From assembly GCA_947462105.1 (NCBI GenBank), contig CANHNJ010000008.1, forward strand, positions 29,676 to 93,675: DNA of 64,000 nucleotides, given 5' to 3'. How positions within the stretch are numbered: position 1 is the first letter of the stretch; each line of letters starts with the position of its first letter. Positions 63,690-64,000 of the stretch are shown here, piece after piece. The position numbers and the translations under genes are program-made. The notes beneath the pieces were generated by a model. That model was not told where the DNA came from and did no database searches. It saw only the letters and a program-made list of their open reading frames with translations. This stretch comes from Alphaproteobacteria bacterium. GTDB lineage: Bacteria > Pseudomonadota > Alphaproteobacteria > Micropepsales > Micropepsaceae.

Positions 63690-64000
63690 GGCTTTACTGC
63701 CCCTTCCGGCCTTCGCATCGCAAGCGATGCTACGGCCACCTCCCCCGCCAGCGCTTCGCGCGCAGGGGAGGAAAGGGCGCCTGCCACCAAGTGCTGGCAA
63801 TCGAGGAATTGCGGCGACAGCCGGAAGCCCGGGGCGCGGTTGGATTGCTTGGGCAGCGCGATGTCGGCTTTGATGCGGCCGGGGCGGGGCGTCATCACCA
63901 GCACGCGTTCGGAGAGGTAGCAGCTTTCCGCCACGCTGTGGGTGACGAACAGTACCGTCAGATCGTCTTCGCGCCACAGCCGCAGCAGATCGTCGTTCAA
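63686..64000 (-). CDS. ABC transporter ATP-binding protein, C-terminal part (cut by window edge)
   Basis: About 104 residues of an SsuB/NrtD-type ATPase: LWREDDLTVLFVTHSVAESC contains the H-loop histidine, and YLSERVLVMTPRPGRIKADI follows. The N-terminus with Walker A lies beyond 64000. The last 25 or so residues (from about SSPAREALAGEVAV) are encoded by a palindromic repeat, so the C-terminus seems to be an in-frame insertion that kept the ATGA overlap with the permease. Confidence 0.9.
   Translation of the reverse strand: MNDDLLRLWREDDLTVLFVTHSVAESCYLSERVLVMTPRPGRIKADIALPKQSNRAPGFRLSPQFLDCQHLVAGALSSPAREALAGEVAVASLAMRRPEGAVKP
63700..63772. repeat. palindromic repeat element, copy B (inside a coding region)
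   Basis: The same layout as copy A at 9508-9584: CTTCGC, then an inner stem ATCGC-AA-GCGAT (63717-63728), GCTACGG, CACCTCCCC, and the complementary GGGGAGGA. The inner stem sequence differs from copy A but pairing is kept. It lies entirely inside the 3' end of the ABC ATPase gene, in frame. Confidence 0.75.

Overview
This is a high-GC, densely packed chromosomal window from an alphaproteobacterium. Markers are the lgt / MidA-type methyltransferase / pgeF operon, the DUF2849-cysI-DUF934 sulfite reduction operon, the DUF1491 and DUF6456 proteins, a DnaA-domain-IV-like regulator and PleC/DivJ-type histidine kinases. Genus cannot be read from the sequence; a free-living Rhizomicrobium- or Caulobacter-like lineage is a guess. 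I saw no rRNA, tRNA, CRISPR array, transposase or phage gene. Most content is core metabolism, DNA repair and translation, with short palindromic repeats between and sometimes inside genes.

Layout. 0-5.4 kb: a probable cytochrome c1 tail, then a tight five-gene operon mtnP-apt-GST-mtnA-(class II aldolase::SDR fusion). It looks like an alternative methylthioadenosine salvage route and is the strongest candidate for a new system here. 5.4-9.5 kb: ychF, pth, rplY, a DUF1761 membrane protein and prs. 9.7-14.3 kb: the lgt operon, a UbiK-like protein, YbjN and proC. 14.4-18.8 kb: a two-component system, ilvE, moaD/moaE and pgsA. 18.9-26.2 kb: uvrC, folB with a pteridine-reductase-like SDR, trpS, glnD and a cold shock gene. 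26.5-40.1 kb: tdk, a GreA-like factor, two tandem secreted paralogues, an ExoD-like protein, uvrB, a Tat-exported aldo/keto reductase lacking its catalytic His, a nucleotide-transporter-like MFS protein, a SYLF protein and several unknowns. 40.3-49.5 kb: aminotransferase, sodB, MerR, a degenerate receiver protein, DnaA-like HTH plus DUF6456, and two PAS histidine kinases. Four genes in this stretch carry an apparent frameshift or nonsense codon. 49.5-58.8 kb: chrA, prfC, an NHL beta-propeller, a PadR-DUF1700-DUF2807 operon, an ornithine-decarboxylase-like enzyme and a Spy-like periplasmic protein. 59-64 kb: the sulfite reduction operon, an MHS-type transporter and an ABC importer cut by the window edge.

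How genes work together. In the first operon MtnP would split methylthioadenosine into adenine (recycled by Apt) and methylthioribose-1-phosphate. MtnA would isomerise that to the ribulose form. The fused aldolase/dehydrogenase would release dihydroxyacetone phosphate and reduce or oxidise the methylthio-aldehyde. No mtnB, mtnC, mtnD or mtnK is visible in the window.

Start sites were chosen by family alignment, Shine-Dalgarno sequences and ATGA/GTGA overlaps. Family names come from recognition of motifs by eye, without database searches.
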